A stretch of 64,000 bases of DNA from Verrucomicrobiota bacterium (lineage in GTDB: Bacteria > Verrucomicrobiota > Verrucomicrobiia > Limisphaerales > J093): positions 487,629 through 551,628 of the forward strand of contig JAOSKK010000001.1 of NCBI GenBank assembly GCA_027493615.1. Reading direction: 5' to 3'. The position numbers were made by a program, and so were the translations under genes. Shown here one piece after another: positions 14,916 to 24,370 of the stretch (position 1 is its first letter; every line of letters starts with the position of its first letter). The notes under the pieces are model-generated. The model was not told the origin of the DNA, did no database searches, and saw only the letters and a list, made by a program, of their open reading frames with translations.

Positions 14916-15349
14916 GCACGCAAACCATCGCGCAACGTCGCGCCGCCCACGCGCTGGCCCGCATCGAGAAGCACGAGCAGCGAAACCGCGGCCACCCGGA
15001 ACCCGACTACGGCAACTACATCGGTTACGTCGAAGCTCTGCCCGCCACCATCCTTACGAATGGACTCGGTCAAGCCTGCGCCACGTTGCTGTCCAAGGAT
15101 GCGGGCAGGCTCGACCGGCCTCATGGCCTGCTGTATGCAGATCTGCAAGACTGGCTTTGTGGCAACGACGTTGCCGCGCCGTTCCGTGACAGCCAGTACC
15201 AGGGTGAGGGCCGGCTCATGGAGGCCCTCTGCAACTCCAGCCAGAAGCGCTACCTCCATGCCCAGACCGAGGCCATGGCCTATCTCGTCTGGCTCAAGAA
15301 GTTCGCCCGGGCCTATCTTCAACACGGGGAACGGGGAGGCGACGAATGA
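14912..15349 (+). CDS. cmr5: Cmr5 (Cas11 small subunit of type III-B)
   Basis: Small helical subunit forming the belly filament of the Cmr complex. It is an intact 145-aa ORF, within the usual Cmr5 range. The N-terminus [17 protein letters not shown], then the segment [20 protein letters not shown] and the C-terminal [16 protein letters not shown] are the usual Cmr5 landmarks. Both ends overlap neighbours by ATGA. Confidence 0.9.
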   Translation: MSTQTIAQRRAAHALARIEKHEQRNRGHPEPDYGNYIGYVEALPATILTNGLGQACATLLSKDAGRLDRPHGLLYADLQDWLCGNDVAAPFRDSQYQGEGRLMEALCNSSQKRYLHAQTEAMAYLVWLKKFARAYLQHGERGGDE

Positions 15350-16471
15350 ACCGCCCGCTCTACCAAGGCCATGCCGCACCCGATGCGTGCCCTGCGGAGG
15401 CCCATACGGGCCTCTGGTTCGACAAGTTCTGCAACCAATGGTGCCGCGACTCCGAGAAGACTGGGCTCTCGACATGGTCCTTGCAGGCCTTCTCCAGCGG
15501 ACGCGGGAAGCAACGGCAGGACTTCAACCCCAAGATCGAGTGGATTCGCACCGTGACTCAGAGGCCGTGCGGTCGGGCCAACCTCCTGGCCGAACACGCC
15601 ACCCGTCTGGCGAAACTCGCCCAGGCGCTTCATGGCCAGTCGCTGGTCTTGCTCACCACCAGCCGTTTCGCCACCGGCCTCGGGCGAGAGCACCCGATCG
15701 AGAATGGCTTCGTCTGGCATCCCATCCTCGGCGTACCCTACCTGCCGGGGTCCTCCGTCAAGGGCCTTGTGCGCGCCTGGGCCACCACCTGGGCGGAACC
15801 CAAGCCCACGGATACCGTACGCAACCGCATCCTCGGCGGGCCCGGAGACCAAGGGTCAGTCCTCTTCCTGGATGCAGTGCCCACCAAACCAGTTGAACTG
15901 AAGGCCGACGTCAGTGACTCCGCACTATGGTGCGTACTATGCGGGCAAAGGCCCTCCCGCCGACTGGCTCAGCCCCAATCCTATCCCGTTCCTCACGGTG
16001 GCTCCAGATCAGCTCTTCCAGTTCGTGTTGGCTCCTGCTTCCCGCGCAGCCCAACTGGATTGCACGACCGCCGCCCAGTGGCTGACCGACGCCCTCGCTT
16101 GGCTGGGGGCCGGGGCCAAGACCGCGGTCGGGTATGGAAGGTTCGTCCGAGCCGACATCCCCAGCGAACCCGCAGGTGAACCGGGAGGTTCACCGCCCGC
16201 CGCCACGCCGTCTCGCGGGCCCCGATTCAAGCCGGGTCAGCGGGTCACCACCCGACGGGTTGATGATCCCAAAGCGCGTGGTCGGGTCTGGTTCGAGGCG
16301 GAGGACGGTTTTGGTGGCGTGGTCACCGCGGGCCCACCGCCCACGGTCGAGGTGGGTCAGCCCTTCGAGCTGGAAGTGGCCAGCGTGAACCAGGGACTGG
16401 GTTACAACTTCCGGGTTCCCCGGCTCGTGACACCACCCGCAAAGCCCAAGTCTAAACGCCGACGCTTATGA
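15346..16471 (+). CDS. cmr6: Cmr6 with a C-terminal OB-like extension; one frameshift
   Basis: Cas7-like subunit at the 3' end of the Cmr complex. The first part includes LVLLTTSRFATGLGREHPIE, then PILGVPYLPGSSVKGLVRAW (the glycine-rich RAMP loop). One extra base near 15911-15914 breaks the family motif; corrected, it continues as VTPHYGAYYAGKGPPADW. Then comes AWLGAGAKTAVGYGRF, the usual Cmr6 ending. About 90 further residues follow (KPGQRVTTRRVDDPKARGRV, WFEAEDGFGGVV), which look like a small beta-barrel. The total is 374 aa. The ends overlap cmr5 and the next CARF gene by ATGA. Confidence 0.9.
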
Positions 16472-17492
16472 CCTCCCGTCTTCTTGTCGCCACTGTCGGG
16501 GGCGCACCCGAGCCCGTCGTCACCAGCCTGCTTCACTGGCGCCCGGCGCGCGTTGTGTTCACCGTGACCGCTCAGACCTGCGACACCGTCGCGCGCGAAA
16601 TTGTGCCGCGCGCCCGCCAGGGTGGCTGGGGCGACTTCGACGCAGGCCGTTACGACCTCTGCGAAGTCCCCGATCCCCAGGACTACAATGGCATTGTGAA
16701 CCGCCTCCGGGGTCTGGACGGCTTCGCTGTAGCCTGGCGCCGCGATCATCCTGGCGCCGAAGTCATCACTGATCTCACCGGGGGTACCAAGGCGATGAGT
16801 GCCGGACTGGCCCTGGCTGCGATGCGCTGGCCCTGTCGGTTCTCCTATGTCGGCGGCATCGATCGGACCAAAGGTGGCGTTGGCATCGTCGTCTCTGGCA
16901 GGGAGCAGGTTTTTCAGACCCTCAATCCCGCCGACACCCTGGGCCTCCTGAGCCTGGATACCGCTCTCGGACTGCTTCGACCCACGCTTTCGCCGCCGCG
17001 GAGGCCGTCCTCCAAGAGGCGATGCGCCGCGTGACGGAGGCGGCGCGCAAGGCGGAACTCAGCGCCGTGACCAGCCTTGCCAGTGCACTCGCTGACTGGG
17101 ACTGTTTTCAGCACCGCACCGCCCTGAACAAGCTGCGGGAGTTGCCCCGGCACACCCACAACCTGGAGGCCGCGTTGGGGGTCGAAATCATGCCGAAGGC
17201 GCGGGCTGCTGTCGACCGGCTGGTCCTCCACCTCGAGGCTATCCTCGCCGCGGGTCCTGGAGGACCCAGCCGTCCCCTGATCCTCGACCTGCTTGCCAAC
17301 GCTCGCCGGCGCCTGGCCGAGCGGCGTTGGGACGACGCCACCGCCCGCCTCTACCGGGCGATCGAGGCTACCGCGCAGTTCCACCTCGCCGAAGCCGGCT
17401 TTGCGAACACGAGCGCCGTCGCTTTGGCCGACCTGCCGGAAGCCCCCTTTGCCGCCTTTGGTCCTGGGCTCTCAACTTCCAGACCGCCGTGA
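16468..17492 (+). CDS. Second CARF protein, TIGR02710/Csm6-like; one frameshift
   Basis: Probable cOA-activated ancillary effector of the type III-B system. The N-terminal CARF fold shows LLVATVGGAPEPVVTSLLHW and the second motif ITDLTGGTKAMSAGLALAAM, then FSYVGGIDRTKGGVGIV. The frame shifts at about 16975-16983; adding one base joins LGLL to THAFAAAEAVLQEAMRR and gives 341 aa. The C-terminal helical domain (ADWDCFQHRTALNKL, RELPRHTHNLEA, RRWDDATARLYRAIEATAQ) matches the Csm6-like six-helix/HEPN region, with RELPRH as a possible R-x4-H site. It overlaps cmr6 by ATGA and cas2 by GTGA. Confidence 0.85.
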
Positions 17493-17779
17493 GAACCACC
17501 TATCTTGTGTGCTACGACGTCACCGACGAGCGGCGATTGCGGCGCGTGTTCAAGCTCTGCAAGAACTACGGCGATCACCTCCAGTACTCGGTGTTCGAGT
17601 GCGACCTCAACCTGGCCGAGAAGGCCAGCCTCGAAGCCCGGCTTGCCGAACTCATCAAGCACGACGAAGACCAGGTCCTCTTCGTGTCTTTGGGCCCGGC
17701 CGAGGGGCGGGGCGACCGCGTCATCACCGCCCTGGGCCTGCCCTACACCCGGATGGACGCCCCCTGCTATGTGTTCTAG
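17489..17779 (+). CDS. cas2: Cas2, integrase partner of Cas1
   Basis: Forms the Cas1-Cas2 integration complex with the Cas1 part of the upstream fusion. It is an intact 96-aa ORF with a GTG start overlapping the previous stop by GTGA. The ferredoxin-fold first strand with the conserved Asp is TTYLVCYDVTDERRLRRVFK, then YGDHLQYSVFECDL. The last strand gives RMDAPCYVF. It is separated from cas4-cas1 by the whole Cmr block of more than 8 kb, and lies immediately before the leader and array. Confidence 0.94.
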   Translation: MRTTYLVCYDVTDERRLRRVFKLCKNYGDHLQYSVFECDLNLAEKASLEARLAELIKHDEDQVLFVSLGPAEGRGDRVITALGLPYTRMDAPCYVF

Positions 17780-17994
17780 CCGCCCGGCGGCCAGTTCCTT
17801 GACAGTCGAATCCCCCGCGAGCGGCGAGGTCACGCCGAAAGGCCGGGACCCGCTCGCGCCCCCTGAACTGCCCGTGCCCGACTGGATTACGCATGGCTCT
17901 GCTCCAAGTCTCCACTCCGGACTTGCACTCGAGCCCGCGCCGCTCGCAAAGTGCCCCGCGCTGGCCCGTCGAATCAGGCTGGAGTGCGGCCGGC
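17780..17994 (+). promoter_or_regulatory. CRISPR leader
   Basis: A 215-nt non-coding stretch between the cas2 stop and the first repeat. It is assigned as leader because the repeats at this end are uniform while those at the far end are degenerate. It is GC-rich like its surroundings. A TTGACA lies at 17799-17804, but I found no convincing -10 box at the right distance, so the array promoter is not located. Confidence 0.65.
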
Positions 17995-20348
17995 CCTTCC
18001 GCGCTCACGTGAGCGCGGCCCCGTTGAAGTCGTGAGGTGTGATACCTACCAGTATCACCCCTACCGTACCTTCCGCGCTCACGTGAGCGCGGCCCCGTTG
18101 AAGTGAGTCGGGTGATTGCCCTCGCCGAGCGCACAGTGGAGCCTTCCGCGCTCACGTGAGCGCGGCCCCGTTGAAGTCAGTACGTGCCAGCATTCGAGGC
18201 AGCGCAGACCGTGCCTTCCGCGCTCACGTGAGCGCGGCCCCGTTGAAGTACGCCGAGCAGTGTTCCGTAGGCATTGCCGCCAACCGCCTTCCGCGCTCAC
18301 GTGAGCGCGGCCCCGTTGAAGTGGTGACGGTCCATTCGCGGCAGATCGGGGCGAAGAGCCTTCCGCGCTCACGTGAGCGCGGCCCCGTTGAAGTCTCGGG
18401 TTCGTAAACGTGACCAGCTCGATGCGCCCACCTTCCGCGCTCACGTGAGCGCGGCCCCGTTGAAGTGCCCACGACCGCCCACGGATTGAGCCCCGCAAAG
18501 CTCCTTCCGCGCTCACGTGAGCGCGGCCCCGTTGAAGTGGTTTCGAGGGTCTGGCGGTCTTCGCGACTGTTTGGGCCTTCCGCGCTCACGTGAGCGCGGC
18601 CCCGTTGAAGTGGGGTCACGTCCCCGCAGCTATTCCTCGGGCCCGGTCCCTTCCGCGCTCACGTGAGCGCGGCCCCGTTGAAGTGTTCCTGTCGGGGTTG
18701 TGATTAGCGGAGCAATCGCCCCCTTCCGCGCTCACGTGAGCGCGGCCCCGTTGAAGTGGGATGAGTGGGCGTTTTGGCGGGCGACGGCCCCAAAGCCTTC
18801 CGCGCTCACGTGAGCGCGGCCCCGTTGAAGTAAGCCGTCCTGAGCACCATGGTAGGCGGCGCAGTTGCCTTCCGCGCTCACGTGAGCGCGGCCCCGTTGA
18901 AGTCGGCACGTCGGGTGCGGGTATGATGTCGGGGGAGCCTTCCGCGCTCACGTGAGCGCGGCCCCGTTGAAGTCGGGCAGCTCCTGCAATCCCCGGAGTT
19001 GATCCAGGCCCCTTCCGCGCTCACGTGAGCGCGGCCCCGTTGAAGTCACTCGTGGACGGTCCGGCCCTTGTAGTGCTCCCGGCTTCCGCGCTCACGTGAG
19101 CGCGGCCCCGTTGAAGTTGGTTCTGAGGACATGCCGGAACCGCCTGGCGGCGCCCCTTCCGCGCTCACGTGAGCGCGGCCCCGTTGAAGTGATCCGATCC
19201 CTCGGGACTGGACGGTCGCTCGCCTCCTTCCGCGCTCACGTGAGCGCGGCCCCGTTGAAGTCTACTTGTTCTGTTGTGGTTTCTGTTAGGCTTCCTGCCC
19301 TTCCGCGCTCACGTGAGCGCGGCCCCGTTGAAGTAGCACACCCATGCGTCGAATCGTTCCGGTCGCGGCGCCTTCCGCGCTCACGTGAGCGCGGCCCCGT
19401 TGAAGTTCTACCAGTTTGCCAGCTTGAGTATATGGATCCAACTGCCTTCCGCGCTCACGTGAGCGCGGCCCCGTTGAAGTGCTTCCCGGCGACACTGAAT
19501 GGCTGGCAAGGAAATCCCTTCCGCGCTCACGTGAGCGCGGCCCCGTTGAAGTGTGGCAAAGCGAGTCCACCGTGCCGCCAGTGCGCTCCTTCCGCGCTCA
19601 CGTGAGCGCGGCCCCGTTGAAGTCCACACGTCCGAGAACCCCTTGGTGTTCGTCCAGTGCCTTCCGCGCTCACGTGAGCGCGGCCCCGTTGAAGTACCTG
19701 ACTGGGCGTGCGCTCGGCTTTGGCGAGCTTGCCTTCCGCGCTCACGTGAGCGCGGCCCCGTTGAAGTTCGATGCCGTTCTGCCATTTGACCCGCCAATCA
19801 ACCACCTTCCGCGCTCACGTGAGCGCGGCCCCGTTGAAGTTTGATGGCGCATCCGGTGCTGGTCAGGGCGGCGAACCCTTCCGCGCTCACCGTGAGCGCG
19901 GCCCCGTTGAAGTGATGGACAGGTTTCGGAATTCAGGGATCGGGAAAGCGCCTTCCGCGCTCACGTGAGCGCGGCCCCGTTGAAGTATGAAGAATGTGGT
20001 ATATATATAATGTAAGGTTTATCCTTCCGCGCTCACGTGAGCGCGGCCCCGTTGAAGTGCACTGGACCAGTGACATTTCGGTTATGTCCCGCAACCCTTC
20101 CGCGCTCACGTGAGCGCGGCCCCGTTGAAGTGATAACACGTTTTTATAGGTTCGGACTGGATATTTTTCCTTCCGCGCTCACGTGAGCGCGGCCCCGTTG
20201 AAGTGACGTGCCGAAGTTGACCTCCGTGATCAGCGCCGCCACCTTCCGCGCTCACGTGAGCGCGGCCCCGTTGAAGTCCCGTCGCGCGAGCGACGCGCGC
20301 CGCGTCGCCCATCCTTCCGCGCTCACGTGAGCGCGGCCCCGTTGAAGT

Positions 20349-20749
20349 GCTGATGACGTTCCCGCCAAACGCGCCAGGAACCCGCCCTCCGCGCTCACGT
20401 GAGCGCGGCCCCGTTGAAGTTAACACGCCATCTGGCCGATCAACCGGCCGGGTGGCCCTTCCGCGCTCACGGTGAGCGCGGCCCCGTTGAAGTCCCATCC
20501 TCCCCCTCCTCCATCTGCTTAAACTCGAACCCTTCCGCGCTCACGTGAGCGCGGCCTGCGTTGAAGTTCGGTAACGACGTTACGCTCGGAGCCAAAGCTG
20601 ACACCTTCCGCGCTCACGTGAGCGCGGCCCCGTTGAAGTTCGGCGAACCGCACGGTTTGTGGCGCGACGACATCACCCTTCCGCGCTCACGTGAGCGCGG
20701 CCCCGTTGAAGTGCTGATGACGTTCCCGCCAAACGCGCCAGGAACCCGC
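20349..20749 (+). repeat. Duplicated spacer within the array
   Basis: The 37-nt spacer at 20349-20385 (GCTGATGACGTTCCCGCCAA...) is identical to the one at 20713-20749. Four different spacers lie between them, and the flanking spacers differ, so this is not part of a simple block duplication. Confidence 0.85.
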
Positions 20750-20931
20750 CCTTCCGCGCTCACGTGAGCGCGGCCCCGTTGAAGTACCGCCTGGCCCAGC
20801 ACGGCCAAGGTCTTCGAGCTCCCTTCCGCGCTCACGTGAGCGCGGCCCCGTTGAAGTTGGCAGCATCGAAGACCGGGTGCTCGTTGATCGCCGACCTTCC
20901 CGCGCTCACGTGAGCGCGGCCCCGTTGAAGT

Positions 20932-21369
20932 GGATGGACCAGCACCAGTTCACCATCGGACCGTCCAACCTTCCGCGCTCACGTGAGCGCGGCCCCGTTG
21001 AAGTCGCTCGACCGCGGCGCTGCAGTCGTCTTCGGCTCGACCCTTCCGCGCTCACGTGAGCGCGGCCCCGTTGAAGTGGGGGTGACCTACGCCGCCACAG
21101 GATCCGACGGCCAGCCTTCCGCGCTCACGTGAGCGCGGCCCCGTTGAAGTGGATGGACCAGCACCAGTTCACCATCGGACCGTCCAACCTTCCGCGCTCA
21201 CGTGAGCGCGGCCCCGTTGAAGTCGCTCGACCGCGGCGCTGCAGTCGTCTTCGGCTCGACCCTTCCGCGCTCACGTGAGCGCGGCCCCGTTGAAGTGGGG
21301 GTGACCTACGCCGCCACAGGATCCGACGGCCAGCCTTCCGCGCTCACGTGAGCGCGGCCCCGTTGAAGT
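20932..21369 (+). repeat. Tandem duplication of three spacer-repeat units
   Basis: The 219-nt segment 20932-21150 is repeated directly as 21151-21369. Each copy has three spacers beginning GGATGGACCAGC, CGCTCGACCGCG and GGGGGTGACCTA, each followed by a repeat. The copies look identical, as expected from recombination between repeats, or from an assembly error. Confidence 0.9.
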
Positions 21370-22112
21370 GAGGACCTGATCTGGCTCAAGAAGGCCCCGG
21401 ACGTTCCTTCCGCGCTCACGTGAGCGCGGCCCCGTTGAAGTACCGGAAGCTCCAGTGCCTTTGGTCCAAGTGCCAACCTCCTTCCGCGCTCACGTGAGCG
21501 CGGCCCCGTTGAAGTGCGAGTTGGTTGACGCGATTGCGTCACAAGGGGCGCGGCCCTTCCGCGCTCACGTGAGCGCGGCCCCGTTGAAGTTCGGAAACAG
21601 CACAGTCACGCTCAACGGCCACGGCATCCTTCCGCGCTCACGTGAGCGCGGCCCCGTTGAAGCCAGGTTCCCTTCACCCATCGCTCGCCGATACTCCGCC
21701 CCTTCCGCGCTCACGTGAGCGCGGCCCCGTTGAAGCGCGGTCGTTAACTACGCCGAGGCGTCCCAGCCGGCCGCCCTTCCGCGCTCACGTGAGCGCGGCC
21801 CCGTTGAAGCGCGATGATAATGCCGCGCTCGCGCTCCATCTTGCGCCGCCTTCCGCGCTCACGTGAGCGCGGCCCCGTTGAAGCTGCCTGACGGGCTGTC
21901 AGTAAGCGACTGGAAGGATGCCCTTCCGCGCTCACGCGAGCGCGGCCCCGTTGAAGCCTGACAGTGATTGTCTGAAGCCGAGCCACAAGCGCGGCCCCGT
22001 TGAAGCTCGTTCTGGCAGGAGCAGATCGAGGCCTTCGATGTCCCTTCCGCGCTCACGTGAGCGCGGCCCTGTTGAAGCAAGGTCACTTGGGCGGCGTTGC
22101 CGTGGCACCCTG

Positions 22113-22188
22113 CCTGTAGGCGCCGACGTGAGGAGTCGGAAGCTACTGCCCAGACCCGCAGACGCCTCCTCACGTCGGCGCCTACAGG
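22113..22188. repeat. Dispersed REP-like element, copy C (hairpin), after the array
   Basis: 23-nt arms, CCTGTAGGCGCCGACGTGAG... (22113-22135) and its reverse complement (22166-22188), flank a 30-nt loop. The arm motif is the one found in the Cas4-Cas1 linker (7629-7722) and at 52297-52355. It could end transcription of the array but lacks a T tract. Confidence 0.8.
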
Positions 22189-22234
22189 CGGGTATGAGAT
22201 GCCCACGGTTGGATGGCGCCGGCCATTGGCCCGG

Positions 22235-23788
22235 CTAAGGTGCCACCCCGTTGAGCAGGAAGCGGTCAATGGTGACGTCGTAGAACTCCCGCTCGCCCCG
22301 CGCACGACGACCACCGAGCGCGGAGAGGCCCTTCGGGATCCGCGAGTCCAGCTTCTCGCACACGGCCAGAGGGGTCGAGAGATCCGCCAGGTCGAACAAG
22401 GCGAGGGTCAACTGCTTGCCCACCGCACAGAACCGCAGCCGGTACTGCTTGTCCGGGTCCAACAGCGGCAAGGACTTGTTGGCGAGCGTGGTGTCGCCCG
22501 GGCCGAGGATCGTGATGACCGACGTCGGATCGGTAGCGGACCGCCTGAAGGTCAGCATCCCGCCGTAGTGCTCGGGCGGGAGACCTTCGGTGGCCACGAA
22601 CCAGAGGTCCTGTTCAGACTTCACGCGCAGGTAGATGCCGAAGGAGGCACCCACCATGGCGTCGTCCCAGTCCAAGATGTCCACGGAAGCCGCGCAATCG
22701 GTGTACCAGAGGCCGACATCCGCACCATAGCGCATCACGAAGTCCTCGTTGGCGAGGCCGCTGCCCCGGATGCGACACCGGCCTCCCGTGATGCTCAGAT
22801 TGGGCTTGAACACGCGCCCGGCGATCAGGGACGCCGTGGCCCAGTTGCCGCTGGTGTCCGTGAAGAGTTCGAGGACGTGACGGCCGGGAACCACCCGGAA
22901 GAACCGTGCCGCCCCGTCACAGGGCATCGCCGCGCAGCGTTCGGTGGGGTCCTGGGTCAAGGCGGCGGCGCAAGGAGTCCAGGGACCCGCCAACGACGGA
23001 GCCTCGACCGGGATGCTGAGTCCCGACCACGCGACGGCCATCTCGGTATCGCCATGGCGTCGGATGCTGGCCTGCAAGGGCGTTGCGTTGACGGAACAGG
23101 TCAGGTTGTCGAGGACGGCGGAGGAGGGGTTGCTGATGGACCCGGAACTGATCAGTTCATAGGAGACGGGCGTCTGGGGTGGATTGCGATCGGTCACCTC
23201 CCGCATGAGGAGAACGGTGCCCGCGTTGTCGCGCAACACCACCCGGGTTTGAATCCGCATGGTCGTGCCCACACGGGTCAGAATGAGCGACATCGTCTCG
23301 GGCTCGGACAGGGGAGGGGCGGCTTGCTCGAAGTACATGGAGCCACCGTCGTCCCACGCGCGGTACAGCAGGAAGCCCGTGTGCTGCCGGTACAGGATGT
23401 ATCCCCGATCGCCGCCTCTTGGCAGAAACGGGGCGCCGGCGAAGCCTGCCATCAACCCGGCGTACCCGTCCCCGGGCGCGAGGCTGAGCAGGTCCATGCG
23501 GAACTCGATCGGTACGCCTTCCCGCATCGCATAGTTCCGGAGATAGTAGAGTCCGCTGAACGATTCCGGCTTGGCGTAGCTCACGTGCAACTGACCCTCC
23601 ACAATCTGCCAGCCGGCGTTGTCATCCCCGCCGTGCATGATGAACTTCCGGCCGTTGTTGAAGTCATCAATGACATCAGCCGTCAGCAGTAGGTTGAGCC
23701 CCGCCAGCAGGGGCAACGCCGCGAGGAGCGGGCGGGCGAGCCGGCGACCAGGCGCCGGGCGATGAGGCCGCAAAGGTCTGCAGTTCAT
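22235..23788 (-). CDS. Secreted protein with two LamG/concanavalin-like domains
   Basis: An exported 517-aa protein of unknown function. The start at 23788 is chosen because a signal peptide follows (RRLARPLLAALPLLAGLNLLL) and GAGG lies about 8 nt upstream. Residues about 45-230 look like a lectin/LamG sandwich (GWQIVEGQLHVSYAKPESFS, GYAGLMAGFAGAPFLPRGG). A middle segment with SLAGPWTPCAAAL and GAARFFRVVPG is a domain common in secreted verrucomicrobial proteins. A second sandwich follows to the end (WYTDCAASVDILDWDDAMVG, ASFGIYLRVKSEQDLWFV). No catalytic motif is recognised. It is transcribed toward the array and is not part of the CRISPR operon. Confidence 0.75.
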   Translation of the reverse strand: MNCRPLRPHRPAPGRRLARPLLAALPLLAGLNLLLTADVIDDFNNGRKFIMHGGDDNAGWQIVEGQLHVSYAKPESFSGLYYLRNYAMREGVPIEFRMDLLSLAPGDGYAGLMAGFAGAPFLPRGGDRGYILYRQHTGFLLYRAWDDGGSMYFEQAAPPLSEPETMSLILTRVGTTMRIQTRVVLRDNAGTVLLMREVTDRNPPQTPVSYELISSGSISNPSSAVLDNLTCSVNATPLQASIRRHGDTEMAVAWSGLSIPVEAPSLAGPWTPCAAALTQDPTERCAAMPCDGAARFFRVVPGRHVLELFTDTSGNWATASLIAGRVFKPNLSITGGRCRIRGSGLANEDFVMRYGADVGLWYTDCAASVDILDWDDAMVGASFGIYLRVKSEQDLWFVATEGLPPEHYGGMLTFRRSATDPTSVITILGPGDTTLANKSLPLLDPDKQYRLRFCAVGKQLTLALFDLADLSTPLAVCEKLDSRIPKGLSALGGRRARGEREFYDVTIDRFLLNGVAP

Positions 23789-24370
23789 GTTCGAGTCCTC
23801 TGGTTGGGTAGGCTGTGGTTTCGCGGACATTACTTCGGCATGGGCCGTCGGGCCGCTCTCCGGCCCTGCCTGGGCGGTCCATGCTTTCCGTTTCGGCGCC
23901 TCTGCATCGGGTGTGCCAACCTGGCGAACCGCCCAAGCTGGCGGCCGCCGGTGCGCGGAGGGGCATCGGTTTCCCGCCTCGGCCACGGCGGTTTCGAGAC
24001 GCAGGGGGGACAAGGTGCGGCTCCTCACGCCGTTGGTTGCCAAGGCGTGTCGTCCTTTCGAATTGCGGGAACGGTGGAGGCCGCCCGGAGCGCTTGGACG
24101 ACCGTTTCTGCACGACGTCCGTCGCCAACCACGTTTGTAACCCGGCAACTGGGGCAGGGCTGGGCACCCTGCTTTCGAAGTCTATTCAAGCTATTCAGGG
24201 AGGATTCCGAATGGAGTTTGAATAGGTTCGAATAGGCACGCAGGCAGGACGAGCGGGTGGCCGAGCCGCGGTTCGGGAGGACGTTCGCCCCGCGGGCTTG
24301 CCGGTCGGCAGCGGCCGCACCCCGCGCCGGCCGGCGGGACGCCTTCACCCCAGGTTGGCCGAGGCGGCTC
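23789..24370. other. Intergenic region with paired CTATTC/GAATAG motifs
   Basis: No convincing gene on either strand. It should contain the promoter of the gene starting at 23788 and the 3' end of the pseudopilin transcript. CTATTC occurs twice 9 nt apart (24182-24196) and GAATAG twice 10 nt apart (24220-24235), forming an imperfect inverted pair around GGGAGGATTCC. Confidence 0.5.

Larger units (their letters stand above)
17995..22078 (+). CRISPR. CRISPR array, about 57 repeats of 36 nt
   Basis: The repeat runs CCTTCCGCGCTCACGTGAGC then GCGGCCCCGTTGAAGT (36 nt); R1 is 17995-18030, R2 18069-18104 and the last 22043-22078. Spacing is 70-75 nt, so spacers are about 34-39 nt. Bases 5-24 of the repeat form a perfect 20-nt palindrome. 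The 3' end GTTGAAGT resembles the usual crRNA handle ATTGAAAS, which supports transcription from + strand away from cas2. The last seven repeats (from 21628) end in GAAGC rather than GAAGT. The penultimate one (about 21987-22006) is truncated to its 3' half, and those at 21922 and 22043 carry substitutions, marking the distal end. Repeats at 19877, 20386, 20457, 20531 and 20895 carry single-base indels or a small change. Confidence 0.98.

Noticed and set aside
17799..17804. TTGACA in the leader as the array promoter
   Set aside because: No plausible -10 box lies 16-18 nt downstream; the sequence there is GC-rich.
18079..21986. Many ORFs with repeated RAHVSAAPLK, TSTGPRSRERGR and LQRGRAHVSAEG peptides
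   Set aside because: They are translations of the CRISPR repeats and spacers on both strands, not genes.
22113..22188. Rho-independent terminator for the array
   Set aside because: No T tract follows, and the same sequence occurs elsewhere as a dispersed element, so a dedicated terminator is not supported.
22097..23692. A 531-aa ORF on the + strand after the array
   Set aside because: It is antisense to the secreted LamG-like gene, which has a signal peptide and ribosome binding site; the + strand product is compositionally odd.
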